DNA of 64,000 bases from Myxococcales bacterium (GCA_020633625.1 JACKDJ010000023.1:1-64000); one strand, 5' to 3'; positions 11,701-20,790 are shown, counted from the stretch's first letter. Made by a program: numbers and translations. Notes: generated from the letters alone by a model not told the origin.

Positions 11701-11848
11701 CTTCTTCGACTACAAGTACACCCGCGGCGGCTGGGAGACGGTCGAGAAGTGGCCGGGCTGCGCAGAGGCGGCGAACCGATACGGGTTCGGGCAGGCTTAT
11801 CCGGAGAGGGCGGACCGGGTGTTCGAGTGGCGGGACTGGTGCGAGTGA
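8777..11848 (+). CDS. GH31 alpha-glucosidase-family lipoprotein with C-terminal starch-binding-like domain
   Basis: The GTG at 8777 overlaps the previous stop by four bases and opens a lipoprotein signal (VALAAAVAC). An ATG four codons earlier is an alternative. About 85 residues of Asp/Ala-rich linker follow. The catalytic part is glycoside hydrolase family 31: WALGFHQSRWGY, the nucleophile motif GVWLDVNEP (Asp514) and the acid/base region ATWTGD (Asp594). The last 100 residues (IRFVVDVPPGT to FEWRDWCE) look like a CBM20-type starch-binding fold. The enzyme probably works on alpha-glucans at the cell surface. Its coupling to a DNA helicase and a DUF4159 module is unusual for a sugar hydrolase. 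Confidence 0.9.
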   Translation: MTRARALAARGLRLGVAVALAAAVACDDATPLGYVLGDAATDGAGDAATSDATDADAAVDQDSASDADDANPDASDSDTPDAADAPDEGDATDAHDAPDAADPGSDPEVDGTDADVDSDVDDAPFVCGEGTTPAWAALAGSTLTARCSTRSVAVTVYDDATLRLVTAAPGAAVDAPASRAVVATPALASAAGGGDATGAATVCSGDWRVVVDDRCRVRVYDGLGVERMRDADDAGAITATGVTLRREVPTGARFYGFGEHTGPLERTATQTTYWNTDAYDTTYGGWAPDADPMYMSLPFGMWLEGGVATGLFTDDSRRQRLELGDATLAVDVDTAGPVVQYMYGGPTPADVVRRYTAMTGRPSRPPLWALGFHQSRWGYQDAATVEAIAGELRARGFGADALTLDIQHMDGFRTFTFDPLRFADPEGLAARLASLDFRLVAIADPGIKQDPGWDVYASGLAAGVYVMRGATPYVGVVWPGDAVFVDFALGRGRDWWAARVAELAGRGVAGVWLDVNEPTNFPEGGSGLSVPNELAVGEVDRGETMASVHNVYGMLEAQATVEGLRAARPDERPFVFSRAGYAGIQRSAATWTGDVPSTWWALQMTLPMVLNMGLSGMPFVGSDVGGYSGNASPELYARWVQLGAFTPYFRAHVTSGVPGQEPWMFGTETEDIAREVIALRYELMPYLYSLMVEASETGAPPLRPILWEFPTDASAAAIDDEAMFGPWLFVAPVLEEGATTRTVRLPPGRWVEWRSGRLEVGPATLEERVTRAGLPLYLREGAIIPTWPTVTSTAAGWPATLGLEVVEPPDAGSAFTVVIDDGQTERWRDGAVARLRVRTSRAGSTLTVDAATTGSLALPFDTVELRLRPYATAPAAVRLDGVPLPGDSWRFDEADQAIYVELAATRAWRLEVDGGPASETAPTVPIRFVVDVPPGTSAADTIHIAGEPTAWEHVPMTWEIPGARAAITLPVPRGAFFDYKYTRGGWETVEKWPGCAEAANRYGFGQAYPERADRVFEWRDWCE

Positions 11849-11849
11849 G

Positions 11850-12611
11850 CTACCCCCCAACCAACCGATCCCCCCGATACAACCCCTCCACCCACGCCCA
11901 CCCCGGCCGACTCCGATACGCGTCCTGCATCGCGACTACGTCTGCCGTCAGCGGCACGTTCGGCTGCCAGGGCCGCTCGGCCGGCACCACCAGCGGGGAG
12001 AGCAGGGCGGCCGCGGCGAGGTCGGCGCGGCTCAGGGTGTCGCCTACCAGGTAACGGCGGCCGTCGGAGACGAGGGCGTCGAGCTCGTCGAAGGTGGCGT
12101 CGAACCGGGCGCGGGCTTCGGCTACGCGCTCTGGGCGCAGGCGGTAGAGCTTTCGCAGGCCGAGAGAGACCTGGCTCCAGAGCAGGCGGTAGAAGGTGCC
12201 TACCCACCAGGGCTGGCCGGCGGCCCACAGAGCGATCACGACGTCGGGCTGCTCCAGCAGCATCGCATACAGGACCGCGCGCAGGTCGCGCCCGAACCCG
12301 TCGTCGAAGAGCTGCTCCAGCCGGCGCGCTTCGGCGGCGGCGGCCGGATCGGACGGGGTGAGCGAGCGCGCCGGGTCCCGGGCGTCGGCCCAGTCGATGA
12401 TCGCGTCGCTGCCCTGCGTCGTTACCCCGTCGGCGACCAACACCGGAACCCACGACGCCTTCGCGTCGACGCGCCGCAGCGCCAGCCGGTGAAGTCCGGG
12501 TGCGAGCGCGACGACGTCGTACTGGTTGCGGTGGTGGTCAAGCGCCCATCGCGCCTTCTCACAGAAGTGCGACAGCGAGAACTCGAGGAGCCGAGGGCGG
12601 GGTGCGGCCAT
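11850..12611 (-). CDS. Glutathione S-transferase-like protein
   Basis: I chose the ATG at 12611, which gives 253 residues starting MAAPRPRLLEFSLSHFCEKA. This is the thioredoxin-like N-terminal domain of a GST, with the S-H-F-C-E-K-A pattern around the active site. A GST_C-type helical domain follows, including DELDALVSDGRRYLVGD and LSRADLAAAALLSPLV. Earlier in-frame starts add 60 residues with no GST similarity. The stop lies two bases from the converging GH31 stop. It is downstream of the TPR gene on the same strand, 34 bases away, and is likely co-transcribed with it. The substrate is unknown. Confidence 0.85.
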   Translation of the reverse strand: MAAPRPRLLEFSLSHFCEKARWALDHHRNQYDVVALAPGLHRLALRRVDAKASWVPVLVADGVTTQGSDAIIDWADARDPARSLTPSDPAAAAEARRLEQLFDDGFGRDLRAVLYAMLLEQPDVVIALWAAGQPWWVGTFYRLLWSQVSLGLRKLYRLRPERVAEARARFDATFDELDALVSDGRRYLVGDTLSRADLAAAALLSPLVVPAERPWQPNVPLTADVVAMQDAYRSRPGWAWVEGLYRGDRLVGG

Positions 12612-12645
12612 GTTCGTCTGCTGGGGTGGGGTTCCGAGGCGCTCC

Positions 12646-14334
12646 CTAGGGCTCGCGAGTCCGTCTGACCAGGGGGGCCCAGCGCCGACAGTCCTCGAGA
12701 ATGAAGCCGGGGTCGCGCCGAAAGTCCGCCGCCAGGCCCGATGCGATGTGACGCGCCGCGCGCAAGCCTGGCTCGGCGACGCAGAAGACACCGTCGGTGG
12801 CGAAGTACGTGACGTAGCCCGACGAGCGGTTGCCCCGCATCGTCGCGAACAGCGCGTCGGCGTGGGTCACGATGTCGGCACGCTCGAGCGTGGCGGTCGC
12901 GCCTCTAGTCGCCGTCCAGACGAGCGCCGGCGCCAGAGAGCAGAACGTCGCTAGCGCCTCGGACGCTCGATCGAGCTCGCCGACCTCGGCGTAGCAGAGC
13001 GCGAGGTTTAGCCACGCGGCGAACCTCGATGGCTTCGCGCCGACCGCGACAAGCAGCTGCTCGATGGCAGCGCGCGGCTCTCCCTGGCGTCTCCGCAGCT
13101 CCCCGGTGATGCCGTGTGTCGTCGCCAGAGGGCTCGGCTCCACGAGGCGGTCGACGCGCTCGAGCAGCCGGTCCGCGTCGCCGAAGTTCCCGGTGAGCAT
13201 GTGCACGCACGCGAGCCCGACGTGCGCCCACCGCGACCGCGCGTACAGCGCCAACGCCCGCTCGAACTCCACCGCCGCCGCCCCGTAGTCGCCAGTCCAC
13301 AGGTGGATCTCGCCGCAGTAGGTGTGCAGCAGCTCCGACCCCGGGAACCGGTCCTCGAGGGCGAGAAGGCGCGCACACACCTCGGCCGGCGTCGCGCTCC
13401 AGATGTCGGACTGGGTTCGCGTCACCGCGTCGCGGTCGGCCGGCTTGTCGGGATCCGCCACCGGCTCGGGCGGCGCCGCGCGCTCGTCGCCGGCGATGGA
13501 GCGACCTCCCAGGTGCGTCTCCGAGAGCAGTGTGGCGAGCGCGACGTCGCCGACTCGCATCGCCGCCGACGCTCGCGCCCGCCACGCGTGGTCTGCCCCT
13601 CCTGCCGGTGCCGCGAGCCCTGCGATCATCGCCGACGCCCGCTCGGGGTAGTGCAGCGCGAGGAGCGCGTCGGTGCACAGGTCGACGAGGTGCGGGCGCC
13701 GCCCGCAGAGCGCGACAACCGCGTCGGCCGCCTCGGCGCCACGCCCGAGCGCTGCGTTGGCGACGATGGCGCGCGCCAACGCCGCGGCGTCGCCGTGGGC
13801 GCGCGCCGTCGGGTCGAGGATCGCCTCCCACCCCCCGCCGCTCGCGTCGGCGAGGTCGGCGGCGGTGGCCCCGAAGCGCAGGAACGCGTCGGGCGCCGCG
13901 CGGTCTGTCGCGCGTGTGGAGCTCGTGCCGGCGGCGAGCGCGCTCAGCGGGCCCGGCGGTGTAGCGTCGGCTGCGCGATGCTCCGAGAGCAGCGCCAAGA
14001 GCAGGGCGAGCCGCCTGCGCCGCGCCGCGCCGAGCGAGTCGAACAGCGCGCGCGCCGCCCGCTCGGCAGGAGTCGTGCGGCGCCCGAACGGCGTGAGGCC
14101 AACGTGCTCGTCGACGCACGACGCCGGCTCGGCGCGGGGCGCGTCGGGCGCTTCGATGAGGAACACGCTCCCGCCGGGCGCCATCAGCAGCAGCGCGCCG
14201 CCGCGCGCCTCGATCCGCCATGCCCGCTCGGGCGGCTCCGTCGGCAGGCCCAGCCACTCGGGGACCACGACGACGGCGGTGCGTCGCGCGTCACCGACCG
14301 CGTCGCCGACGACCAGCTCGGGGGTTCGCGACAT
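12646..14334 (-). CDS. Tetratricopeptide-repeat protein of unknown function
   Basis: This 562-residue, Ala/Arg-rich protein has no signal peptide. Its C-terminal half contains TPR-like helices: around residue 345-420 GDYGAAAVEFERALALYARSRWAHVGLACVHMLTG, then LNLALCYAEVGELDRASEALATF, both matching the W-LG-Y-A-F-A-P pattern. The N-terminal third (VVVVPEWLGL, AWRIEARGGALLLMAPGG) is not recognised. TPR proteins usually hold partners together, but none can be named here. The start is divergent from the fadN promoter, with about 130 bases between the two coding regions. The glutathione-transferase-like gene follows on the same strand. Confidence 0.7.
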   Translation of the reverse strand: MSRTPELVVGDAVGDARRTAVVVVPEWLGLPTEPPERAWRIEARGGALLLMAPGGSVFLIEAPDAPRAEPASCVDEHVGLTPFGRRTTPAERAARALFDSLGAARRRRLALLLALLSEHRAADATPPGPLSALAAGTSSTRATDRAAPDAFLRFGATAADLADASGGGWEAILDPTARAHGDAAALARAIVANAALGRGAEAADAVVALCGRRPHLVDLCTDALLALHYPERASAMIAGLAAPAGGADHAWRARASAAMRVGDVALATLLSETHLGGRSIAGDERAAPPEPVADPDKPADRDAVTRTQSDIWSATPAEVCARLLALEDRFPGSELLHTYCGEIHLWTGDYGAAAVEFERALALYARSRWAHVGLACVHMLTGNFGDADRLLERVDRLVEPSPLATTHGITGELRRRQGEPRAAIEQLLVAVGAKPSRFAAWLNLALCYAEVGELDRASEALATFCSLAPALVWTATRGATATLERADIVTHADALFATMRGNRSSGYVTYFATDGVFCVAEPGLRAARHIASGLAADFRRDPGFILEDCRRWAPLVRRTREP

Positions 14335-14390
14335 GGCCGGATCCTCTCACGCGCCCGCCGCGGCGGTCAACGCGGACGCGCGCTCCAGGC

Positions 14391-14419
14391 TTGACTTCGG
14401 CCGTGTTCGCCACGATAGG
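14391..14419 (+). promoter_or_regulatory. Candidate sigma-70-type promoter of fadN-fadA
   Basis: TTGACT (14391-14396) matches a -35 box well. After a 17-base spacer comes GATAGG (14414-14419), a weak -10. The pair lies just upstream of the palindromic operator at 14430-14447, as expected for a repressed promoter. The -10 match is poor, so confidence is limited. Confidence 0.4.
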
Positions 14420-14429
14420 TATCGCGCAC

Positions 14430-14447
14430 TGAATGGTCGTTCATTCA
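14430..14447 (+). promoter_or_regulatory. FadR(TetR family)-type operator
   Basis: The 18-base sequence TGAATGGTCGTTCATTCA has perfect 6-base inverted arms (TGAATG and CATTCA) around a 6-base centre. It matches in length and arms the operator of the Bacillus-type fatty-acid regulator FadR of the TetR family (TGAATGANTANTCATTCA). It sits 20 bases before the fadN start and just after the candidate promoter. By analogy, a TetR-type repressor would block fadN-fadA until long-chain acyl-CoA releases it. No such regulator gene is in this window. Confidence 0.7.
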
Positions 14448-14467
14448 CCAACCACCCACTCGGTCAA

Positions 14468-16864
14468 ATGGCCTACGACATTCGGAAAGTCGCCGTCCTC
14501 GGCTCGGGCGTGATGGGCAGCGGCATCGCCGCTCAGCTCACGAACGCGGGGATCCCCTGCCTACTCCTCGACATCGTGCCGCCGAACCCGAAGCCGGGCG
14601 ACGACGTGACGTCGAAGGCGTTCAGGAACTCCTTCTCGTCTGGCGCGATCGCGAAGTTCGCGAAGCAGAAGCCGGCCCCGCTCATGTCGAAGCGCGCGCT
14701 CGAGATCCTCGAGGTCGGCAACTTCGACGATGACATGGGCCGCCTGGCCGAGGTCGACTGGGTCATCGAGGTCGTCGTCGAGAACCTCGCGATCAAGCAG
14801 AAGGTTTTTGCGAACGTCGAAGCGAACATCCGCCCCGGCACGATCGTCACCTCGAACACGTCCGGGCTGTCGATCAAGGGCATGACCGAGGGGCGCGGCG
14901 ACGACTTCAAGCGCCACTTCCTCGTCACGCACTTCTTCAACCCCGTCCGCTACATGAAGCTCCTCGAGCTCGTAGAGGGCGAGGACACCGACCCGGCAGT
15001 CACCGCCGCCGTCCACGCGTTCGGCGAAGAGACGCTCGGCAAGGGCATCGTCTACGGCAAGGACACGACGAACTTCATCGCCAACCGTATCGGCGTGTAC
15101 GGCATGATGAAGACCATCGAAGAGATGCGTCGCGCCGAGCTGACCGTCGAAGAGGTCGACAAGATCTTCGGGCCCGCGATGGGGCGCCCGAGCTCCGCGA
15201 TCTTCCGCACCGGCGACCTCGTCGGCCTCGACACGTTCCTGCACGTCGCCAAGAACTGCTACGACACCCTCGTGCACGACGAGGAGCGCGAGGTCTTCCG
15301 CGCCCCCGACTTCCTCGAGGCGATGGTCCAGCGCGGGATGCTCGGCGACAAGTCGGGTGGCGGCTTCTACAAGAAGGCCAAGGGCGCGGACGGCGGCAAG
15401 GCGATCCTGTCGCTCTCTCTCGACACTCTCGAGTACGTCGAACAGAAGAAGGTCCGCTTCGACTCGCTCGGAGCCGTCCGCTCGGTCGACGACGTTCGTA
15501 AGCGCGTCGCGATGATGCTCGACGCCGACGACACCGCGGCGAAGTTCGCGAAGAAGGTGACGCTCGACGTGCTCGCCTACGCCTCGCGCCGCATCCCCGA
15601 GATCGCCGACGACGTGGTCAACGTCGACCGCGGCATGCGCTGGGGCTTCGGCTGGGACATCGGACCGTTCGAGACGTGGGACGCCATCGGCGTCGAGAAG
15701 GGCCTCGCGATGATGGCCGAGCTCGGCATCGAGCCGGCCGCGTGGGTCAAGGAGATGGTCGCCGCGGGCCGCACGTCGTTCTACGGCGTCGACGGCGCCG
15801 CCGACACGTTCTGGGACATCCCCTCGCGCGCGTCGAAGGTGGCCCCCGAGAGCCGCCGCAACCTGCGCGTCGAGCACCTCAAGCGCACCGGCGGCAAGGT
15901 CAAGGAGAACTTCGGCGCCACGCTGTGGGACATGGGCGACGACGTCCTCCTCGTCGAGTTCCACACGAAGATGAACGCGATCGACGACGACATCATCGCG
16001 ATGCTCGACGCCGCCGTCGACGAGGCCGAAGCCAACTACAAGGGCATCGTCATCGGCAACGACGCGACGCCCGCGTTCTCGGCCGGCGCCAACATCATGG
16101 CCCTCCTCATGGGCGCCCGCGGCGGCCAGTGGGACATGATCCGCAAGATGGTCGGCGACTTCCAGCGCGTGAACCAGCGGCTGCGCTACTCGAAGATCCC
16201 CGTCGTCACGGCCCCCGGCGGACTCGCCCTCGGCGGCGGCGCAGAGGTCACGATGGCCGGCAACGCCGTGCAGGCGAAGTCCGAGCTCTACATGGGCCTC
16301 GTCGAGGTCGGCGTCGGCCTCATCCCCGGCGGCGGCGGCAACCTGCAGATGCTCCGCAACGTCTACGGCAGCTACGCCCTCGACCCCGACTTCGACCCGT
16401 TCCCGTTCATCAAGAAGGTCTTCCTCTCGATCGGCATGGCGAAGGTCGTGACGTCGGCCGAAGAGGCCAAGGAGGCCGGCTTCCTGAACCCGACCGACGG
16501 CATCTCGATGAACGGCGACTTCGCCCTCTTCGACGCCAAGCAGCGCGCGCTCGGCATGTACGAGGCCGGGTTCCGCCCCCCGCGCCCGTCGCGCTTCCTC
16601 CTCCCCGGAACGCACGGCCGCGCGACGATCGACATGATGCTGTACGACATGCAGCTCAACAACCAGATCTCCGACTACGACCGCCACATCGGCTCCAAGC
16701 TCGCCGGCGTCCTCACGGGCGGCGACTGCTCGCCCACCGTGCCGGTCACCGAGGAGCGCCTGCTCGAGATCGAGCTCGAGGCCTTCCTCAGCCTCTGCGG
16801 CGAGGAGCGGACGCACGCCCGCCTGGAGGCGATGCTGACGACCGGCAAGCCGCTCCGCAACTAG
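14468..16864 (+). CDS. fadN: 3-hydroxyacyl-CoA dehydrogenase/enoyl-CoA hydratase (FadN type)
   Basis: The ATG at 14468 gives 798 residues and begins MAYDIRKVAVLGSGVMGSG, with the NAD-binding GxGxxG at residues 12-17. The dehydrogenase domain comes first, including the THFFNPVRYMKLLELV motif. The crotonase domain is C-terminal (about 490-700), with FSAGANIMALL and GGLALGGGAEVTMAGNAV forming its oxyanion-hole regions. This order and length match B. subtilis FadN, and the order is the reverse of E. coli FadB. It should carry out the hydration and oxidation steps of fatty-acid beta-oxidation in the cytoplasm. It is followed 82 bases later by fadA and preceded by a FadR-type operator. Confidence 0.93.
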   Translation: MAYDIRKVAVLGSGVMGSGIAAQLTNAGIPCLLLDIVPPNPKPGDDVTSKAFRNSFSSGAIAKFAKQKPAPLMSKRALEILEVGNFDDDMGRLAEVDWVIEVVVENLAIKQKVFANVEANIRPGTIVTSNTSGLSIKGMTEGRGDDFKRHFLVTHFFNPVRYMKLLELVEGEDTDPAVTAAVHAFGEETLGKGIVYGKDTTNFIANRIGVYGMMKTIEEMRRAELTVEEVDKIFGPAMGRPSSAIFRTGDLVGLDTFLHVAKNCYDTLVHDEEREVFRAPDFLEAMVQRGMLGDKSGGGFYKKAKGADGGKAILSLSLDTLEYVEQKKVRFDSLGAVRSVDDVRKRVAMMLDADDTAAKFAKKVTLDVLAYASRRIPEIADDVVNVDRGMRWGFGWDIGPFETWDAIGVEKGLAMMAELGIEPAAWVKEMVAAGRTSFYGVDGAADTFWDIPSRASKVAPESRRNLRVEHLKRTGGKVKENFGATLWDMGDDVLLVEFHTKMNAIDDDIIAMLDAAVDEAEANYKGIVIGNDATPAFSAGANIMALLMGARGGQWDMIRKMVGDFQRVNQRLRYSKIPVVTAPGGLALGGGAEVTMAGNAVQAKSELYMGLVEVGVGLIPGGGGNLQMLRNVYGSYALDPDFDPFPFIKKVFLSIGMAKVVTSAEEAKEAGFLNPTDGISMNGDFALFDAKQRALGMYEAGFRPPRPSRFLLPGTHGRATIDMMLYDMQLNNQISDYDRHIGSKLAGVLTGGDCSPTVPVTEERLLEIELEAFLSLCGEERTHARLEAMLTTGKPLRN

Positions 16865-16946
16865 GCGGGAGCACGCCGGACGTCAGGGCCGCCCACACCG
16901 CGGCGGCCCGCTCGACCCCTTACACCTCCATCGAAGAGAGCCCGAA

Positions 16947-18116
16947 ATGAGCCAGCCGGTCGTCATCGCCAGCGCGCTGCGAACCCCCTTCACCCGCGCC
17001 CGCAAGGGCGAGCTCAAGGACACGCTCCCCGACGACATGGGCGGCTGGGCCATCAAGGCCGCCCTCGCCGCCGTGCCGAGCCTCGACCCGGCCGACGTCG
17101 AAGACGTCGTCCTCGGCTGCGCCATGCCCGAGGCCGAGCAGGGCAACAACGTCGCGAAGATCTGCGCCGCCGTCGCCGGGCTGCCCACCAGCGTCCCCGC
17201 GATGACGATCAACCGCTTTTGCTCGTCGGGCGTTCAGTCCATCGGCATCGTCGCGCAGGCCATCCAGGCCGGCTCCATCGACTGCGCCGTCGCCGGTGGC
17301 ACCGAGTCGATGACGATGATCCCCATGGGCGGCAACAAGTTCTCGACCAACCCGCACCTGCTCGAGACCTACCCCGAGATCTACACGACGATGGGCGCGA
17401 CGGCCGAGATCGTCGCCGCGCGCTTTGGCGTCACGCGCGACGAGCAGGACCGCTTCGCCTACGAGTCTCAGCGGCGCGCCGCAGAGGCGCAGGCCGCCGG
17501 TCGCCTCGACGACGAGATCTTCGAGGTGCACACGCAGATGTTCGACGACAACGGCGAGCGCGTCTCCGTGTCGCTCAAGCGCGACACGATCAACCGCGCC
17601 GACACGCAGCTCGAGGGCCTGCAGAAGCTGCGCCCCGCGTTCAACCCCAAGGGCACCGTCACGGCCGGCAACGCGTCGCCGCTGACCGACGGCGCCGCCG
17701 CTGCCGTCGTCATGAGCCAGGCCAAGGCCGCCAAGCTCGGCGTCACGCCGCTCGGCTTCTTCCACGACATCCAGGTCGCCGGCGTCCCGCCCGAGATCAT
17801 GGGCACGGGCCCCGTCCCGGCGATCCGCAAGCTGCTCGCCAAGAACGGCCTCACGACCGCTGACATCGACGTCTACGAGATCAACGAGGCGTTCGCCGCG
17901 CAGGCCGCGTACTGCGTCCGCGAGCTCGGACTCGACCCGGCGAAGGTCAACCCGAACGGCGGCGCGATCGCCCTCGGTCACCCGCTCGGCGTCTCGGGCA
18001 CGCGCATGACCGCCACGCTCCTGCGCGAGCTGAAGCGTCGCGGCGGCAAGTACGGCGTCGTGTCGATGTGCATCGGTGGCGGCATGGGTGCTGCCGCGCT
18101 GTTCAGCGTCGAGTAG
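16947..18116 (+). CDS. fadA: Acetyl-CoA acyltransferase (3-ketoacyl-CoA thiolase)
   Basis: This 389-residue thiolase has its active-site Cys92 in NRFCSSGVQS, the His motif GGAIALGHPLGVSGTR and the second Cys in SMCIGGGMGAA. All catalytic residues are present and the length is standard. It catalyses the last step of beta-oxidation, cleaving 3-ketoacyl-CoA with CoA. It directly follows fadN, probably in one transcript under the operator at 14430-14447. Its 3' end overlaps the converging helicase gene by 14 bases. Confidence 0.94.
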   Translation: MSQPVVIASALRTPFTRARKGELKDTLPDDMGGWAIKAALAAVPSLDPADVEDVVLGCAMPEAEQGNNVAKICAAVAGLPTSVPAMTINRFCSSGVQSIGIVAQAIQAGSIDCAVAGGTESMTMIPMGGNKFSTNPHLLETYPEIYTTMGATAEIVAARFGVTRDEQDRFAYESQRRAAEAQAAGRLDDEIFEVHTQMFDDNGERVSVSLKRDTINRADTQLEGLQKLRPAFNPKGTVTAGNASPLTDGAAAAVVMSQAKAAKLGVTPLGFFHDIQVAGVPPEIMGTGPVPAIRKLLAKNGLTTADIDVYEINEAFAAQAAYCVRELGLDPAKVNPNGGAIALGHPLGVSGTRMTATLLRELKRRGGKYGVVSMCIGGGMGAAALFSVE

Positions 18117-20562
18117 CCGGCGGCGCCGCGACCGCGGCCCGCAAGAGCTCAATCGCGGTCGCCCGGCCGCGCGGGGTGACCAGATCGACGGGGCCGACGC
18201 AGCTCGGGCACCCGTCGCTGCACGTGCAGCCCTCGATCAGCTCGAGCGCGCCGCGCAGCAGCGGGTCGTGCAGCGCAAACAGCTTCTCGCTGAACCCGAT
18301 GCCGCCCGGGCAGTTGTCGTAGAGGTAGACCGTCGGGTCGTCGAGCAGCGCCGCGCCGATCGGCGACGCATCCTCTGCCTCTGAAGCGATCCACGACGCC
18401 TGATCCGCCGCCGACTGACCGTTCGCGACGCGATATGGCGTCGCGTCTGGCGCCGCGTCTGGACGTGACCCGAGCGTGACGTGCAGGTCGTGCGACGCAC
18501 ACATCAGGTGCACGAGCGCAACGGTGTGCAGCGCGCGGCCAACGCCGTGCAGCGCGCCGCTGATCGCCGTCGCATCGGCGTCGATCGTCTCGAGCAGCGA
18601 GGTCGGGAACGTCGCCCAGTACGCGGTCGTGTGCTTCTCGAGGTCGGGGAGGTGGATCTCGCCGTAGCCGATGTTCTCGAACGTCTTGAACCGGATCTTC
18701 TTGTAGCCGGTGAAGCGAGTCAGCACGCGGACCTCGCCCCAGCCGCGGTCTGCGCGCGACGTGTGGTCCGGCAGCTCGTCGCTCTCGTCGAGGCGGTCGA
18801 GGACGAAGACGCGCGTTTGGTCGATGGCCTGCGTGAAGTACTCCGGCTCGACGCGCCGGACGTAGGCCTTGCGCTCGCGGTAGTCGAGGCGGTGCACCTC
18901 GTAGAACAGCGCGGAGTGCGTGTAGATCGCGTTCAGGTGAACGGTCTTGTGGGCGGCCTCGAAGTCGATCTCGCCGAGTATGGTCGGCGCCTGCTCACGC
19001 GACGTGTCGATGATGACGAAGTTCTCGTCGTGGATGTCGCGAATGTTGATCGTGTTTGCCGGATAACCCTCGGCCGACCAGCGCCAGCGCTCGCCATCGA
19101 ACGTCAGCAGGCGCGCCTCTTCGGCGAGGTACGCGAGCACGTCTTGCGTGTCGTCGGCCGACACGCCACCAAACTGCTCGTCGCCACCCATCGGGAGCTC
19201 GAACACCGAGCACTTCAGGTGCTCGGCGAGGATGCGGAGGTTGTCGGGGTCGATGCGCGCGTGCTCCGGTGTCGCGCCGAAGAAGTACTCGGGGTGGTTG
19301 ACCAGGTACTGATCGACGGGGTCGTCGCCGGCCACGAGGATCGCGACCGACGTCGTCTGCCGTCGCCCCGCGCGCCCCGCCTGCTGCCACGTCGACGCGA
19401 TCGTCCCCGGGTATCCGGCGATGACGCACACATCGAGGCTCCCGATGTCGATGCCGAGCTCCAGCGCGTTCGTAGAGACGACACCCTGGACGTCGCCGGC
19501 GCGCAGGCCCCGCTCGATGCGGCGGCGCTCGTCCGGGAGGTAGCCGCCGCGGTAGCCCTCCGTGCGCTGGGCGAGGCGACGCTCGCCGCGCGCCTCGAAG
19601 CCCTCCTTGAGCTTGCGCGACACGATCTCGACCTCGCGGCGCGACCGCGTGAACACGATCGCGTGGTGCCCGGCGCGCATGAACTTTGCCGCCAGCGTTC
19701 GCGCCGCGGAGCTCGGCGACTGCCGTCGGCGCTGCTCGGCGTCGACGATCGGCGGGTTCCACAGCAAGAACTGCTTCTCTCCGGTCGGCGCCCCGTTGCG
19801 CTGCACGACGACCGCGTCGCGCCCGGTCAGCGAGTGCGCCAGCTCGCCAGGGTTCGCGATCGTCGCCGACGTGAACACGAAGCGCGGCGACGAGCCGTAG
19901 TGCGCGCAGATCCGCTGTAGACGGCGGAGGATGTTTGCGACGTGCGAGCCAAACACGCCGCGGTACGTGTGCATCTCGTCGACGACGACGACCCGCAGCG
20001 TCGAGAACAGCCGCCGCCAGCGCTCGTGGTTCGGGAGGATCGACGCGTGCAGCATGTCTGGGTTCGTCAGGACCGCCCGCGCCGCTTCGCGCACCCGCCG
20101 CCGCACGTCGACCGGCGTGTCGCCATCGTAGACCGACGCGATCTCGTCGAGCTGGGCGGCGCCCAGCAGCTCGTTCAGCTCGGCGCACTGGTCCTGAGAC
20201 AGCGCCTTCGTCGGGTACAGGTATAGCGCGCACCCGTCCCCCGTCTCGCCGAGCATCGAGACGATCGGGACGTTGTAGCACAGCGTCTTTCCCGACGCGG
20301 TCGGGGTAACGACGACGACGTCGCGCCCCGCGCCCACCGCGGCCCACGCGTCCGCCTGATGCTGGTACGGCGCCGTGATCCCCCGCTTCGCAAGCACCGC
20401 GCGCAGCCAGGCCGGCACCGACGCAGGATACTCGGCCGTCACCGCCGGGCGAGCGGGGATGCGGTGCGCCGCGGTCACGCAGCCGTGCGAGCGCCCGGTG
20501 CCGAGCGTCGCGACGAGCGCGTCGATCGACGAGCCCTGGGTCGGAGGAGCGTTGCGTGCCAT
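18103..20562 (-). CDS. mrfA: DEAD/DEAH-box helicase with DUF1998 zinc domain (MrfA/YprA family)
   Basis: With the ATG at 20562 the protein has 819 residues; an earlier in-frame ATG at 20646 is possible. The helicase core shows PYQHQADAW, the Walker A TPTASGKT, a motif II of VVDEMHTYRGVFGSH (DEMH rather than DEAH), FTSATIANP and the C-terminal half VSTNALELGIDIGSLDVC. Near the end is a four-cysteine DUF1998-type cluster, CTCSDGCPSCVGP. This arrangement is that of MrfA/YprA, linked in Bacillus to repair of mitomycin-type DNA damage. The partner nuclease MrfB is not seen nearby. The role here is inferred from the family. Confidence 0.85.
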   Translation of the reverse strand: MARNAPPTQGSSIDALVATLGTGRSHGCVTAAHRIPARPAVTAEYPASVPAWLRAVLAKRGITAPYQHQADAWAAVGAGRDVVVVTPTASGKTLCYNVPIVSMLGETGDGCALYLYPTKALSQDQCAELNELLGAAQLDEIASVYDGDTPVDVRRRVREAARAVLTNPDMLHASILPNHERWRRLFSTLRVVVVDEMHTYRGVFGSHVANILRRLQRICAHYGSSPRFVFTSATIANPGELAHSLTGRDAVVVQRNGAPTGEKQFLLWNPPIVDAEQRRRQSPSSAARTLAAKFMRAGHHAIVFTRSRREVEIVSRKLKEGFEARGERRLAQRTEGYRGGYLPDERRRIERGLRAGDVQGVVSTNALELGIDIGSLDVCVIAGYPGTIASTWQQAGRAGRRQTTSVAILVAGDDPVDQYLVNHPEYFFGATPEHARIDPDNLRILAEHLKCSVFELPMGGDEQFGGVSADDTQDVLAYLAEEARLLTFDGERWRWSAEGYPANTINIRDIHDENFVIIDTSREQAPTILGEIDFEAAHKTVHLNAIYTHSALFYEVHRLDYRERKAYVRRVEPEYFTQAIDQTRVFVLDRLDESDELPDHTSRADRGWGEVRVLTRFTGYKKIRFKTFENIGYGEIHLPDLEKHTTAYWATFPTSLLETIDADATAISGALHGVGRALHTVALVHLMCASHDLHVTLGSRPDAAPDATPYRVANGQSAADQASWIASEAEDASPIGAALLDDPTVYLYDNCPGGIGFSEKLFALHDPLLRGALELIEGCTCSDGCPSCVGPVDLVTPRGRATAIELLRAAVAAPPATRR

Positions 20563-20790
20563 GGTCGCCGTGAGCTGCAGAGGCGGCGCGCCGGGAGTCG
20601 CGGTCACGCCCACCGCCAAGCTCGCTCGCGACGCATGGCTGGTCAAGTGTTCAGTGTTGCGACTGCGTCACGTACAACTCACGCGGTCCACACGTGGATC
20701 CGGGGTGGCGCTGCTCGCCGGCCTGTGGCAGGTAGCCCGGCCCAGGTAGCCCACCCTCGGGCGAGATGCCCGCGCGACCCCCGGTGCCGC

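Noticed and set aside
14561..16816. 751-residue open frame antisense to fadN
   Set aside because: It is the complementary image of a well-supported gene and has no recognisable features.
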